DNA of 64,000 bases from Gaetbulibacter_A sp043876815 (GCF_043876815.1 NZ_JBAWKA010000001.1:992001-1056000), one strand, 5' to 3'; positions 54,822-63,130 are shown, counted from the stretch's first letter. A program made the numbers and translations. Notes: generated from the sequence alone by a model not told the origin.

Positions 54822-55541
54822 TTATTTTATTTCAATAATTTCGTTTTCTAAGAATTTCAAAATGAAAATCTTATCAAATGTTGTATTTAATTTTTCTTTA
54901 TCAATTTGGATAGTTGGGAAATAGTCCGATGATAATTCACCTGATTTTATGACTAGCCAAAATTTATCACATTTACTAAAACTTTTTTTAGAATCTTCTT
55001 TTTTATCTAGTATATTTTGAATTTTTAAATTATCAATTATACCTCCAATGGCAGAATAAGATTCTATGTATTCATGACTTTTTATTTTTTCATTAAATAT
55101 AATATCATAAGAGTCAATTACATTCGGGAGATGTCCATTGTTAGTGATTTCTAAGATATAATTTTTATTGTCTAATATTATATTTTTTAAAATATCAGTG
55201 AGAAAAATTTTTGCAATTTCTTTGGGACTTTTTTTAATTGGAAATTCTTTTACATTCAAATGAATGTTAATACAACATTTAGGAATCTGTTTTTCGATTA
55301 GCAAATTTAAGAGCTCTCTAGAGACCCTTTTTGTTGTTTCTTCAAATGATTTTAAAACTGAACCTTTTTCAGATTTAAAGTCGTCTTTAAATATTTGAGT
55401 AATTTCTATTCCAATTTTTTCCTTACTATGAATTATGAAATCAGGTTTATCAATATGTTCAATTTCGCCAGAAGGAAAATTAACATATGATTTTTTGAAT
55501 TTTTCAAAAACAGATTTTTCTGTTATTTCCTTTTCAGTCAT
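54822..55541 (-). CDS. Cassette protein with restriction-endonuclease-like motif, unknown function
   Basis: A 239-residue protein starting with ATG at 55541; four codons upstream would need a TTG inside the cassette end. I do not recognise the family. KPDFIIHSKEKIGIEIT (about residues 32-48) resembles the PD-(D/E)xK nuclease core in form (D, then E-x-T in place of E-x-K), as also seen in proteins that sit in defence islands. The rest is Lys/Ile-rich, with no membrane segment. It is the only gene of its cassette, next to the SMEK-STAND gene. A nuclease role is speculative. Confidence 0.72.
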   Translation of the reverse strand: MTEKEITEKSVFEKFKKSYVNFPSGEIEHIDKPDFIIHSKEKIGIEITQIFKDDFKSEKGSVLKSFEETTKRVSRELLNLLIEKQIPKCCINIHLNVKEFPIKKSPKEIAKIFLTDILKNIILDNKNYILEITNNGHLPNVIDSYDIIFNEKIKSHEYIESYSAIGGIIDNLKIQNILDKKEDSKKSFSKCDKFWLVIKSGELSSDYFPTIQIDKEKLNTTFDKIFILKFLENEIIEIK

Positions 55542-55544
55542 TAT

Positions 55545-55681
55545 GTGGGCCAACGGTCTCGGCTATGAGTAGTTGCGTGTTTTAGTATTTAACATTACAA
55601 GTATACAAAAAGCTGAAAATCCGCGAGGATTTTCAGAAGTAGGCGAGAACAAGCAATTACTTATAGCCATTGTTAGCGAGC
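55545..55681 (-). repeat. attC-like palindromic site between cassettes 1 and 2
   Basis: 137 nt with outer cores GTGGGCCAAC (55545-55554) and GTTAGCGAGC (55672-55681). Long inner arms GGCTATGAGTAGTTGC and GCAATTACTTATAGCC pair with two mismatches. The central hairpin is CTGAAAATCC / GGATTTTCAG. This is the clearest palindrome of the series. Confidence 0.72.
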
Positions 55682-55864
55682 GTTTTTATTTATTTTTTTT
55701 GGTTCACAACAATCTGATAAATCCACAATTATTGGTGTATCGGTTTGGTCTATTTTTCACTATTATTCTAATGATAATTCTGGCCGTGAAACCGTTTTTA
55801 TTAGCTCCGAGCAGATTCGTTTAGTCTTAGCTTCAATAAGTTTATAAGGAGCTTCGTGTAGAGG

Positions 55865-57166
55865 CTAGTCAACGTCATTTTTATAAATCTCACCATCTTT
55901 CATAATGAATACAACGCTTTCCATGGTGGCGATAAAATCCAGTAATAAGTCTCCCTTTACTGCTATGATATCAGCATAGGCGTCAGGTTGAAGACAACCA
56001 ATTTTATTTTCCTTGTTCAGGTGGAGTGCCGATGTGTAGGTGCTTGATTGTAAAATATCCAACGGCTTCATTCCAGCTTCAAAATAATACCGAAACATGT
56101 CAAAGGAGGATTCTCCTTGGGACACTTCAATGTCAGTATAATTGTCAGAGCCAGCTACGATAGGCACACCCGCTTTGATAGCCTTATTCAACCTGCTGGT
56201 CATATTATTCATGTAAAAATCGATCCAGTCTACCTCATTTTCATCGTAATCAGCCAGCTTTACGTAAGTATTCATGTAATCTCTGCTGTTCTCGGTCGGT
56301 ACCAGGTAAACTCCCCTCTCTACCATCAAACCAATAGTGCTATCGCTCAGATTGAATCCATGCTCAATGCCATCCACACCGCCTTCAATGGCATTTCGTG
56401 CAGACTGATTGGTGACGCAGTGAGCCGTAACTTTTAAATTGTATTCATGCGCCGTTTTGACGATTGACTTTATTTCTTCAATGGTCAGATAGGTCTTGTT
56501 TGGTAGGTTATCTGCACAAATCTTAATCAAGTCCACATTCTGGTTGACGTGTTCCCTTACCGCATTTTTGGCATCTTCAGGGCCCGTTATAATTCGATAT
56601 TCGCCTTCAATGAGATCCTGATGCTCGGGGGTAACATTGTAAATCTGTCCACCCTGGGCGGCCAAAATGGGGCCTGACGCCATGATTCGCGGACCTTCAA
56701 TTGTACCTTCATTAATGGCATCCCGAAGCGCTACATCCAGATATAATCCCGAGTTTCCGAGGTCTCTGATGCTCGTGATTCCATTCAACAAGTAACTTTT
56801 AGCTCTTTCGGATCCGCGCAACGCTCGCAAGGCATCACTCTCCATGGTAAGCGTATGAATGCTGCATTCAGCAAAATCTTCATTGGCCTCTTGGGAAAAA
56901 AGCACGTGTGTATGGGCATCTATCAGCCCTGGTAGAACCGTGTAATCGGTTAAATCTATTGCCTGCGCATTTTTTGGTAGTGAGCTAAAATCACCAACGC
57001 TGACGATTTTTGCACCTTCAATGTGAATAAGCTTATTCTTGAGAAGCACATTGTTTTTGCTGTCGTAAAAAGTTCCCGCTTTCAGGTATGTACTTTCTTG
57101 CTGCGCATTCGATTTGATCAGAAAGCAGATCAGAGCAGTTACTGTAAGAATCAATGTTTTATTCAT
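55865..57166 (-). CDS. Exported amidohydrolase-family protein
   Basis: A 433-residue metal-dependent hydrolase with a signal peptide (to about NAQQ). The metal site is visible as LPGLIDAHTHV (HxH), LKVTAHCVT, DGIEHGF and VAGSDNY (Asp). This type is close to the imidazolonepropionase and Xaa-Pro dipeptidase-like amidohydrolases; substrates are probably peptides or cyclic amides. It is the most downstream of five co-oriented genes in one large cassette, 6 bases from the esterase before it. The DNA is visibly richer in G+C than the flanking cassettes. The 183 bases after its stop (55682-55864) hold nothing recognisable. Confidence 0.87.
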   Translation of the reverse strand: MNKTLILTVTALICFLIKSNAQQESTYLKAGTFYDSKNNVLLKNKLIHIEGAKIVSVGDFSSLPKNAQAIDLTDYTVLPGLIDAHTHVLFSQEANEDFAECSIHTLTMESDALRALRGSERAKSYLLNGITSIRDLGNSGLYLDVALRDAINEGTIEGPRIMASGPILAAQGGQIYNVTPEHQDLIEGEYRIITGPEDAKNAVREHVNQNVDLIKICADNLPNKTYLTIEEIKSIVKTAHEYNLKVTAHCVTNQSARNAIEGGVDGIEHGFNLSDSTIGLMVERGVYLVPTENSRDYMNTYVKLADYDENEVDWIDFYMNNMTSRLNKAIKAGVPIVAGSDNYTDIEVSQGESSFDMFRYYFEAGMKPLDILQSSTYTSALHLNKENKIGCLQPDAYADIIAVKGDLLLDFIATMESVVFIMKDGEIYKNDVD

Positions 57167-57172
57167 ATGGCC

Positions 57173-58003
57173 CTATTCATTTTTTGATCTAAATATCTTA
57201 CCAAGCGCATTGTACACAGCGATATGCAATGCATCTCCGTGGGTTTTATCCTCTAAGAACTCGTAGTGCAATTCAGTGTTTTGGCTATTCTGGTCACTTA
57301 GTTTTCGGAATAGTTCTTTTGCCAGACGTTCCATTGTTTCCCCTTCTTTTCCTACTGCAATGTAGATTGATTTAATTGAGTCGAAAGGCTCTGGTTGCCT
57401 ACTCAGTAAACTTTCATCATTCCACCACAAGCTGGGGCTTACGATGATATAGTTGTCAAAGAGATCGGGCATTTCAAGAAGTACCTCCGTTGCTACAAGA
57501 CCTCCTAGAGACTGTCCTATGATGGTTTTGTTAGCGGTGGTTCTGAAATTTGCATCAACAAATGGTTGCAATTCATTCGCCAGGAATCGAATAAACCTTG
57601 CTGATTTTCCCGACGTTGGAAACTCTTCCTGGTCAAGTTTATTCTGAGATGGGTAGGTGAAATCTCTTTTTCTGTCCACATTTTCTATTCCCACCACAAT
57701 GCACTCTGGATTCATATTGATCCATTTAAAAGCACCAAATTGAATGATTCCCGAAATGTGAACGAAGTCTTCATCTTTTGAGCCATCTAGCAAATATATA
57801 ACGGGATACCTCTTGGACGTATCAGCGGCATAACTGGCGGGTAGGTAAATATTGAGTTCTCGTTTTTCGTTTAATGTCAACGACTGAATGCCGATGGCTT
57901 TACCAATTGAAAAGTCGGTCTCACTGATTTTTTCTGGCAGCTCTTGCCCGTTTAGCACGTTAGCGAGGAGCACTAATACGCTGATCAATATTTGATTTCT
58001 CAT
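57173..58003 (-). CDS. Exported esterase of the EstD/IroE (Fes-like) family
   Basis: A 276-residue alpha/beta hydrolase with a signal peptide when started at 58003 (MRNQILISVLVLLANVLNG). A longer frame from 58063 is possible. Landmarks are RYPVIYLLDGSKDEDF, IIGQSLGGLVATEV with the serine nucleophile in GQSLG, IYIAVGKEGE and EDKTHGDALH with the catalytic His. The family hydrolyses siderophore or other carboxylic esters; the substrate here is unknown. Second of the tight group of five genes in the large cassette. Confidence 0.86.
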   Translation of the reverse strand: MRNQILISVLVLLANVLNGQELPEKISETDFSIGKAIGIQSLTLNEKRELNIYLPASYAADTSKRYPVIYLLDGSKDEDFVHISGIIQFGAFKWINMNPECIVVGIENVDRKRDFTYPSQNKLDQEEFPTSGKSARFIRFLANELQPFVDANFRTTANKTIIGQSLGGLVATEVLLEMPDLFDNYIIVSPSLWWNDESLLSRQPEPFDSIKSIYIAVGKEGETMERLAKELFRKLSDQNSQNTELHYEFLEDKTHGDALHIAVYNALGKIFRSKNE

Positions 58004-58065
58004 TGTTGTTTTCTTGGTTACCCTGCGCTCTTTTGCGCGATCATGTAAAGATAGTGAAAGCATTG

Positions 58066-58587
58066 TTAGTTATTATCAATGGATCGTTTGACTAATCTCT
58101 TTCGGCTGAAATAGGACAGTCTTGTGGTATCCTTGACAAAGTCAAACTGATACGACAATCCGAGTTTTTCAATCACCCTGATTGATCTGGTATTGGTAGG
58201 CATTGTGAGGGCAATAACATTTCCAAACGTTCCAGATCTGTCAATCTTATTTAGGTAGGCTCTGGCTGCTTCGATGGTATAACCATTGTTTTCAAAATCA
58301 GGTAATAAGGCGAATCCAATGTCGGGAAATTGCTCATCGTTTCGACGAAGAAATGTAATTATCCCGATGGCCTGGTTGCTTTCTTTCAGCTCAAAGACGT
58401 TGTAATAGGAATTGTCGCGTTCTAACAATTTGAGAATGTATTCTTCGGCGGCTAACTCGTCTACAATATTCCTGTCTCCAATAAATTCCAGCCAGCCTTC
58501 TGAGTTGACCAATTCAAAGATGAATCCAGCATCCTTTGGATAGATGGGGCGTAGGAGGAGTCGTTCGGTCTCTATGTTGGTGTACAC
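58066..58587 (-). CDS. GNAT-family N-acetyltransferase (RimJ/RimL-like)
   Basis: A 173-residue acetyltransferase of the RimJ/RimL type: ETERLLLRPIYPKDAGFIFEL at the N-terminus, AIGIITFLRRN, DIGFALLPDFENNGY for the acetyl-CoA-binding region and NTRSIRVIEKLGLSYQF near the end. The acceptor is unknown. It lies 17 bases downstream of the metallo-beta-lactamase-fold gene in the five-gene cassette. Confidence 0.87.
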   Translation of the reverse strand: MYTNIETERLLLRPIYPKDAGFIFELVNSEGWLEFIGDRNIVDELAAEEYILKLLERDNSYYNVFELKESNQAIGIITFLRRNDEQFPDIGFALLPDFENNGYTIEAARAYLNKIDRSGTFGNVIALTMPTNTRSIRVIEKLGLSYQFDFVKDTTRLSYFSRKRLVKRSIDNN

Positions 58588-58604
58588 TGTTTTCTTTGGC
58601 TTAT

Positions 58605-59543
58605 TTATCGCTGGTGTCCATAGATCACCTCAATAGTTGGAAACATGCTATGGAACTCCACCAATTGTGCAAGACTCCTTTCGGCAGACTCCTGATCATG
58701 TAACCATCCAGGCTCTATGTTATTGACAAATCCATACTTGGTGTGGCTAACATCCCCCGTTAGAAGTTTTGGCCCTTCTGAAGTCATTAACAGATACGAC
58801 AGGTGGCTTTTTGAATGTCCTGGCGTATGTATTCCCAAGAAGGATCCATCTCCAAAGATGTCAACGACACGATGGAAAGGGGCTTTCGCGATACCTTCCG
58901 ACCAATCGATCTCGATAATTTCCGAATCTGACGTTAGGTGATTTGGGTTGTACACCAATGGGATATCCAAGTATTCATCTCCTTTTCCAGCATACTTTGG
59001 AATGGAGTGGGGTAACTCAGGTAGGCCCGCTGTATGATCTCCGTGTAAATGGGTAAAGAAGATCCCTTGAATGTCCTTGTTTTCCTCTTCGAGCTGAGCC
59101 GCTATATTTTGATTCTTTTCCTGCCGCGACTCGATGATGTAATTGCTTGCCAAGAGTCCTTTTATGTTTCCGTCTCGCTGAAATGTACTGTCTAAGCCCG
59201 CATCGATCATAAACCAACCTTTTTCGCTATGATGAAAAAGAAACACAAATACATCTACCCACAAGAATTCATCAAGTTGGTGGTTTGCTTCAAGCTTTTC
59301 AGCATTCAACATTCCGCTAAGAGGTACTTTGACAGAACCCGTATTGAGAATTTTGAACTGATCAATCGCCTCATTGCTTTGAAATATTTCTTCCCAAGAC
59401 TGATTGTTGAGTTCTGTAGCAGGAAGGTCATAAGAGGTTCTTTTGGGACTTTCTGATCCACTCAAAATAAAAGAAACGTTGATACCGATAACCAATAAGG
59501 AAAGGAGTAGCACCACGAGTGCAGTTTTCTTCTTTTTGCTCAT
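58605..59543 (-). CDS. Metallo-beta-lactamase-fold hydrolase, membrane-anchored or exported
   Basis: A 312-residue MBL-fold enzyme with an N-terminal hydrophobic segment (about 8-28). The dinuclear zinc motif is FFTHLHGDHTAGL (HxHxDH), preceded by MIDAGLDS and followed by GIHTPGHSKSHL and the acidic LLTGDVSHT. The layout resembles lactonase-like MBL hydrolases; a quorum-signal or lactone substrate is possible but not shown. It is transcribed between the AraC regulator and the GNAT gene. Confidence 0.85.
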   Translation of the reverse strand: MSKKKKTALVVLLLSLLVIGINVSFILSGSESPKRTSYDLPATELNNQSWEEIFQSNEAIDQFKILNTGSVKVPLSGMLNAEKLEANHQLDEFLWVDVFVFLFHHSEKGWFMIDAGLDSTFQRDGNIKGLLASNYIIESRQEKNQNIAAQLEEENKDIQGIFFTHLHGDHTAGLPELPHSIPKYAGKGDEYLDIPLVYNPNHLTSDSEIIEIDWSEGIAKAPFHRVVDIFGDGSFLGIHTPGHSKSHLSYLLMTSEGPKLLTGDVSHTKYGFVNNIEPGWLHDQESAERSLAQLVEFHSMFPTIEVIYGHQR

Positions 59544-59570
59544 GTCTTTAAATTTTGAGCAAAGGTGAAC

Positions 59571-60338
59571 CTATTCGGGAAAGGAAACTTGAACGAATTT
59601 GCTATTCTTTATCACCGAGGAAGGAGGAACTCCAATCATTTTAGTGAATGTCCTCGTCATGTGAGCCTGATCGGAAAATCCCGCTTCATAGGATGCAGCA
59701 GTGAGTGACTCGCCTCTTAGAATCGATTCGAAAACGATTTGAAGCCTGGTCCAAAGAATGTAGTTGCGTATGGGTAGCCCCATTTCTTTTTTGAACAGGT
59801 GAATGAGTCGACTTTCGCTCAAATGACTTACATCCATAAGCCTTTCGGTGGTGATGTTTTCGTGGATGTGTTCTGAGATAAAGTTCAAAACGTCTCGAAT
59901 GCGTTCGTCCTTTTCGATTTCTATGTTGCTCTTTCTAAAGAAAAAAGTGTTCTCAATCATCGACCTCAGTGCTCGCCAGTCCTGATTCTCAACGCAGTCA
60001 GAAAACGCTTTGATATCAATAGGATTAATATCGCTGTGCGGATAATCGAGGATAGGCTGGCTCTTCAATTGATTGGTCAAAACCCATTCACCCAGACTAG
60101 ACTCTGGATCGATGTCCACACTAATGATTGGCACATCTCTGGCATCACACTCATGCGTATGGTTAGGTCCGATCAATAAACCGTTTTTACTCAACCAATT
60201 GCCCGAATCGTCTTTTGAAAGAAAGCATCCTTCAACCGCCACAATTAATTGAATCACGGGATGACTATGCTCAGTAATGGTCCGCGGGTAGCTCCCAAAA
60301 AAGAGTCGAAGGTCTTTACATATAATTAGTTGATTCAT
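59571..60338 (-). CDS. AraC-family transcriptional regulator
   Basis: A 255-residue regulator with an N-terminal cupin-like sensor (SHPVIQLIVAVEGCF, about 20-100) and a C-terminal double helix-turn-helix: TTERLMDVSHLSESRLIHLF, then ESLTAASYEAGFSDQAHMTR and FTKMIGVPPSSV. It is the first gene of the large cassette, starting 7 bases from the cassette end core, and probably controls the four genes downstream. That link is inferred from order and orientation. Confidence 0.9.
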   Translation of the reverse strand: MNQLIICKDLRLFFGSYPRTITEHSHPVIQLIVAVEGCFLSKDDSGNWLSKNGLLIGPNHTHECDARDVPIISVDIDPESSLGEWVLTNQLKSQPILDYPHSDINPIDIKAFSDCVENQDWRALRSMIENTFFFRKSNIEIEKDERIRDVLNFISEHIHENITTERLMDVSHLSESRLIHLFKKEMGLPIRNYILWTRLQIVFESILRGESLTAASYEAGFSDQAHMTRTFTKMIGVPPSSVIKNSKFVQVSFPE

Positions 60339-60345
60339 TTTTAAT

Positions 60346-60482
60346 GCTCGCTAACGTTTCGTATAAGGTTTGTTGCGTGATTAGGTAACTAATTTAGCAA
60401 ATAAAACCGAACCGTAGGAAAATCCGCAGGATTTTCCGATGAGCGAGAACCAAGCAATAAATTTTATACGCTGTTAGCGCCC
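60346..60482 (-). repeat. attC-like palindromic site at the upstream end of the array
   Basis: 137 nt with outer cores GCTCGCTAAC (60346-60355) and GTTAGCGCCC (60473-60482), inner arms TCGTATAAG and TTATACG, and the central hairpin GGAAAATCC / GGATTTTCC. The partner of the GTTAGCGCCC core, which would mark a further cassette, was not found to the right. Confidence 0.7.
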
Positions 60483-60867
60483 GTTTTTTTTAAATCGATA
60501 ACCTCACAAATAAACCACAAAAAAGTAATACTACTACGTTCTGCTTGCGCACAGATTGAATTTTAAATCCGCGATTACTTTTTTGACATTGAATTAAGAA
60601 AATAATTTGGCAAGAAGGGAATGATAAAAAGGAAATTAGCTTTAAAAATCGACCTTATTTTAAGCCTTAAAAATTCAAAAAAAATTTTGCCATTAAATGA
60701 GCGCTTAACTCGTTATATGTGCACCAATATACACCTTTTTGGAGCTCATTCCCCGGATAAGAGGAACTTTTGGTGATCTTTATCCGTTCGCTTAAACCTC
60801 ACAAAAGGGATTTAATTAACAATAATGCAATTTATAGTGTTATAATATAATATAGTTTTTACTTTTA
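60483..60867. other. Junction between cassette array and mobile-element module
   Basis: No gene is seen. It contains a perfect 12-bp inverted repeat (60518-60529 and 60574-60585) enclosing 44 bases. This could be a regulator site or an element end. The cassette pattern stops here and the gene orientation switches to the plus strand. Confidence 0.4.
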
Positions 60868-61737
60868 GTGCTTAAAATCCTTAACCTACTTGAAACGATG
60901 CCATTAGACCAATGCAATGAGATTCTTATTGCTCTAAAAGAAAAACTGAAATCCATTGACGAATCCGATTCAGAAAACCTTAAAAAAATACATAGTAGCT
61001 ATAAGGTATCACTTCAGGCCCTGCTTCAAATAAAAACAATATTCAAAAATTCCAAATGGCCTGACATAAATGATGAGATCAACTTTTTCAAAACGGTCAA
61101 GCCTATGGTTTTAAGCAAAGTGGTCATCTTTGCGAAACTCCACAATATCGAGATCCGAAAACCCAATGCCGCCGACAAGGTGGTGAAAAAATATTACTGC
61201 AGGATCATGGGCAAGCTCCAGGAATATATCGATTCAAATATAGAATTCTACAACTATTACCGAACCAGTTCTTCCCGTTACGACATGCACTATTTTACCC
61301 GATCGGAGATCGACCTGATGCTTAATCCGGATGCAGCTTATTTTTGTACCGATACGGAATTCTCAACGAGTCACGACACAATTTTGGCCACACTTATGGC
61401 TTTCGATGATATTATTTTGTATCTCAGGCGAAAAGTTAGAGGCATAGAAAGGCATAACTTCAGAAGCAAAAATCCCGGGGTGCCCCATTTTGAATGGACG
61501 GCACATAAAAGTGATCTGGTAGAGCTCATCTATGCTTTACAAGCCAGTAATGCGGTCAACAACGGTAATGCCACCCTCAAAGATCTGATGCTGTTATTCA
61601 ATGAGGCCTTCGATGTAAAGATCGAGGATTACTCTAGGGTGTTTTATGACCTTCAGGCACGTAATCATAAAACCAAGTTTTTAGATTATTTAAAGGAATC
61701 TTTGGAAATTAAGATCGACAAAAATCTGGAACATTGA
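60868..61737 (+). CDS. RteC-family protein of Bacteroidota mobile elements
   Basis: A 289-residue protein resembling RteC, the regulator that controls excision and transfer genes in Bacteroides conjugative transposons. Landmarks include FFKTVKPMVLSKVVIFAKLHNIE, YYRTSSSRYDMHYFTR, FCTDTEFSTSHDTILATL and FEWTAHKSDLVELIYAL, and the C-terminal helix-turn-helix-like YDLQARNHKTKFLDYLKESL. The frame opens with GTG at 60868; an ATG at 60898 (MPLDQCNEIL) is an equally good start. It is followed by a small hairpin and then by the excisionase-like gene. Confidence 0.88.
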   Translation: MLKILNLLETMPLDQCNEILIALKEKLKSIDESDSENLKKIHSSYKVSLQALLQIKTIFKNSKWPDINDEINFFKTVKPMVLSKVVIFAKLHNIEIRKPNAADKVVKKYYCRIMGKLQEYIDSNIEFYNYYRTSSSRYDMHYFTRSEIDLMLNPDAAYFCTDTEFSTSHDTILATLMAFDDIILYLRRKVRGIERHNFRSKNPGVPHFEWTAHKSDLVELIYALQASNAVNNGNATLKDLMLLFNEAFDVKIEDYSRVFYDLQARNHKTKFLDYLKESLEIKIDKNLEH

Positions 61738-62114
61738 TCGTTTTTTTAATTAAAATTGAATTAAAAACGGCCCGATTAGGGTTTCCTTATATACTTTAAA
61801 TTGAAATGTATTTGTTTGGTAATTCCCAGGTACACTGGCGCCTAAATCCTACCCAATAAATACCAACTTGGGTAAACCTTATTAAGGTTTTTGTGATTAT
61901 ATCATTCTGAAAATCAACATATAATTTGATGTTGTTTATTTAAAAATACCTATTTCGAATTAAAGGGAGAAGAAATTCCCAACTTGTTTAACCTTGTTAA
62001 TTTTTTTCAAAAAGCCTTTGCAAATTTGTGATTGAAAGTCAAATCAACACAATGGAATCCAACGGGGTCTTCCTTCAGAAGACCTTGTGGATTTCCCCTA
62101 ATCTAAACCTACTT
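61738..62114. other. Intergenic region with hairpin after rteC
   Basis: A hairpin with arms CGTTTTTTTAATT and AATTAAAAACG lies at 61739-61769, just after the RteC stop, and is a weak terminator candidate. The rest has no recognisable gene. It probably contains the promoter of the helix-turn-helix gene at 62115. Confidence 0.4.
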
Positions 62115-62423
62115 ATGAGCATTAAAATCCTAACCCTAGACGATCTTAACGCATTCAAAACAGAGTTACTTTCCGACATTAAAACGCTTATGGAAAAGCG
62201 CCAAGCCGTTAAGCAAAAAAAGTGGATCAAGTCCTCCGAAGTTCGAAAACTACTGGGTATTTCCCCCGGAACACTTCAAAACATGCGCATCAATGGTACC
62301 TTACCCTATACCAAGTTTGGAAATGTCATCTATTACGATGCCGACCTCATCAATAATATCCTGGAGCGAAATCATACAAAACCGAGAAAGTTATATGATC
62401 GTGAAATGTCCGGCCGTGATTAA
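62115..62423 (+). CDS. Helix-turn-helix (excisionase-like, HTH_17) protein
   Basis: A 102-residue DNA-binding protein; the ATG at 62115 (MSIKILTLDDLNAFKTEL) is preferred over a GTG 87 bases upstream, whose extension is not protein-like. KKWIKSSEVRKLLGISPGTLQNMRINGTLPYTKFGNVIYYD is the winged helix type found in excisionases and in small regulators of Bacteroidota integrative elements. It is quoted here by its key parts: SSEVRKLLGIS, LQNMR and GTLPYTK. It is followed 35 bases later by a replication-associated gene. Confidence 0.85.
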   Translation: MSIKILTLDDLNAFKTELLSDIKTLMEKRQAVKQKKWIKSSEVRKLLGISPGTLQNMRINGTLPYTKFGNVIYYDADLINNILERNHTKPRKLYDREMSGRD

Positions 62424-62458
62424 TATCATGTTTTCAATCCACGATCAAGAATGTTGTA

Positions 62459-63130
62459 ATGAAACAAGTTAATTACATCAGTCACCTCAACCGGGTTTTT
62501 CAAGCCTTCTTAGAAGATACCAGACTTAACACAACACATGTCAGTTTGTATTTCGCACTATTCCATTTCTGGAATTTAGCGCGCTTTGCAGAACAGTTTT
62601 TTATCAATCGAAATGAAGTGATGCAGCAGTCAAAAATAGGATCTAAGGGAACCTATCACAAATGCATCAATGATTTAAACCAATGGAAATACATTGTTTA
62701 CATCCCTTCAAAGAACCCACACCGGGGCAGTACTGTTAAGATGTCCAAAATAGGTACAAGTACCGAACAAGTTATGGAACACTACAATACCAAAAAAGAG
62801 ACAAGTCCTGAACAAGTACCGGGGCGTAATACAAACAGTAATAAACTTAAAAAAAGAGTAAACATTTCTAAACCAAAAAATAAAATTGAAGTAATCCATT
62901 TTTTTCAGGAAGAAGGATGTAAAGAAGACCAGGCCTTGAAATTTTTCAATCACTATGAAGCTCTGGGTTGGAAAAAAGGGAATTCGAAGATCCTAAATTG
63001 GAAAGCAGCGGCCCAAAGCTGGATCCTGAATGCTAAAGATTATTCTTCAAAAAATGAGATCTCAAATGTTTTGGGCCAAAACGGCAACCTCCACACCAAA
63101 CGAAATAAAAACTACAATCAACCGCTATGA
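62459..63130 (+). CDS. Mobile-element protein, possibly replication-associated
   Basis: A 223-residue protein of a type common beside DnaC-like ATPases in Bacteroidota mobile elements. The N-terminal half (SLYFALFHFWNLARF, FINRNEVMQQSKIGSKGTYHKCINDLNQWKYIVY) looks like a winged helix of a replication initiator or DnaD-like protein. A linker rich in Lys, Ser and Thr follows. The C-terminal part (EVIHFFQEEGCKEDQALKFF, GNSKILNWKAAAQSWILNA) matches the short helical end seen in helicase-loader partners. It overlaps the next gene by 4 bases. Function is inferred. Confidence 0.75.
   Translation: MKQVNYISHLNRVFQAFLEDTRLNTTHVSLYFALFHFWNLARFAEQFFINRNEVMQQSKIGSKGTYHKCINDLNQWKYIVYIPSKNPHRGSTVKMSKIGTSTEQVMEHYNTKKETSPEQVPGRNTNSNKLKKRVNISKPKNKIEVIHFFQEEGCKEDQALKFFNHYEALGWKKGNSKILNWKAAAQSWILNAKDYSSKNEISNVLGQNGNLHTKRNKNYNQPL

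Larger units (their letters stand above)
48034..60482 (-). mobile_element. Integron-like gene cassette array without visible integrase
   Basis: Six units with all genes on the minus strand are separated by palindromic sites of 136-140 nt. Each unit is bounded by its own pair of inverted end sequences, GTT plus 6-7 variable bases at one end and the complement plus AAC at the other. Pairs are 48034-48043/48960-48969, 49091-49099/50065-50073, 50193-50202/51042-51051, 51169-51177/54681-54689, 54808-54817/55545-55554 and 55672-55681/60346-60355. Four pairs match perfectly and two have one mismatch. In integrons the start of a cassette is complementary to the inner core of its own attC site, which gives exactly this pattern. 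No tyrosine recombinase gene is in the window. Confidence 0.72.

Noticed and set aside
48960..60482. Palindromes considered as CRISPR repeats, MITEs or plain terminators
   Set aside because: They are spaced by whole genes, differ in sequence but not in layout, and their outer cores match the far end of the same unit. CRISPR repeats or transposon copies would not show this. The central hairpins may still act as terminators.
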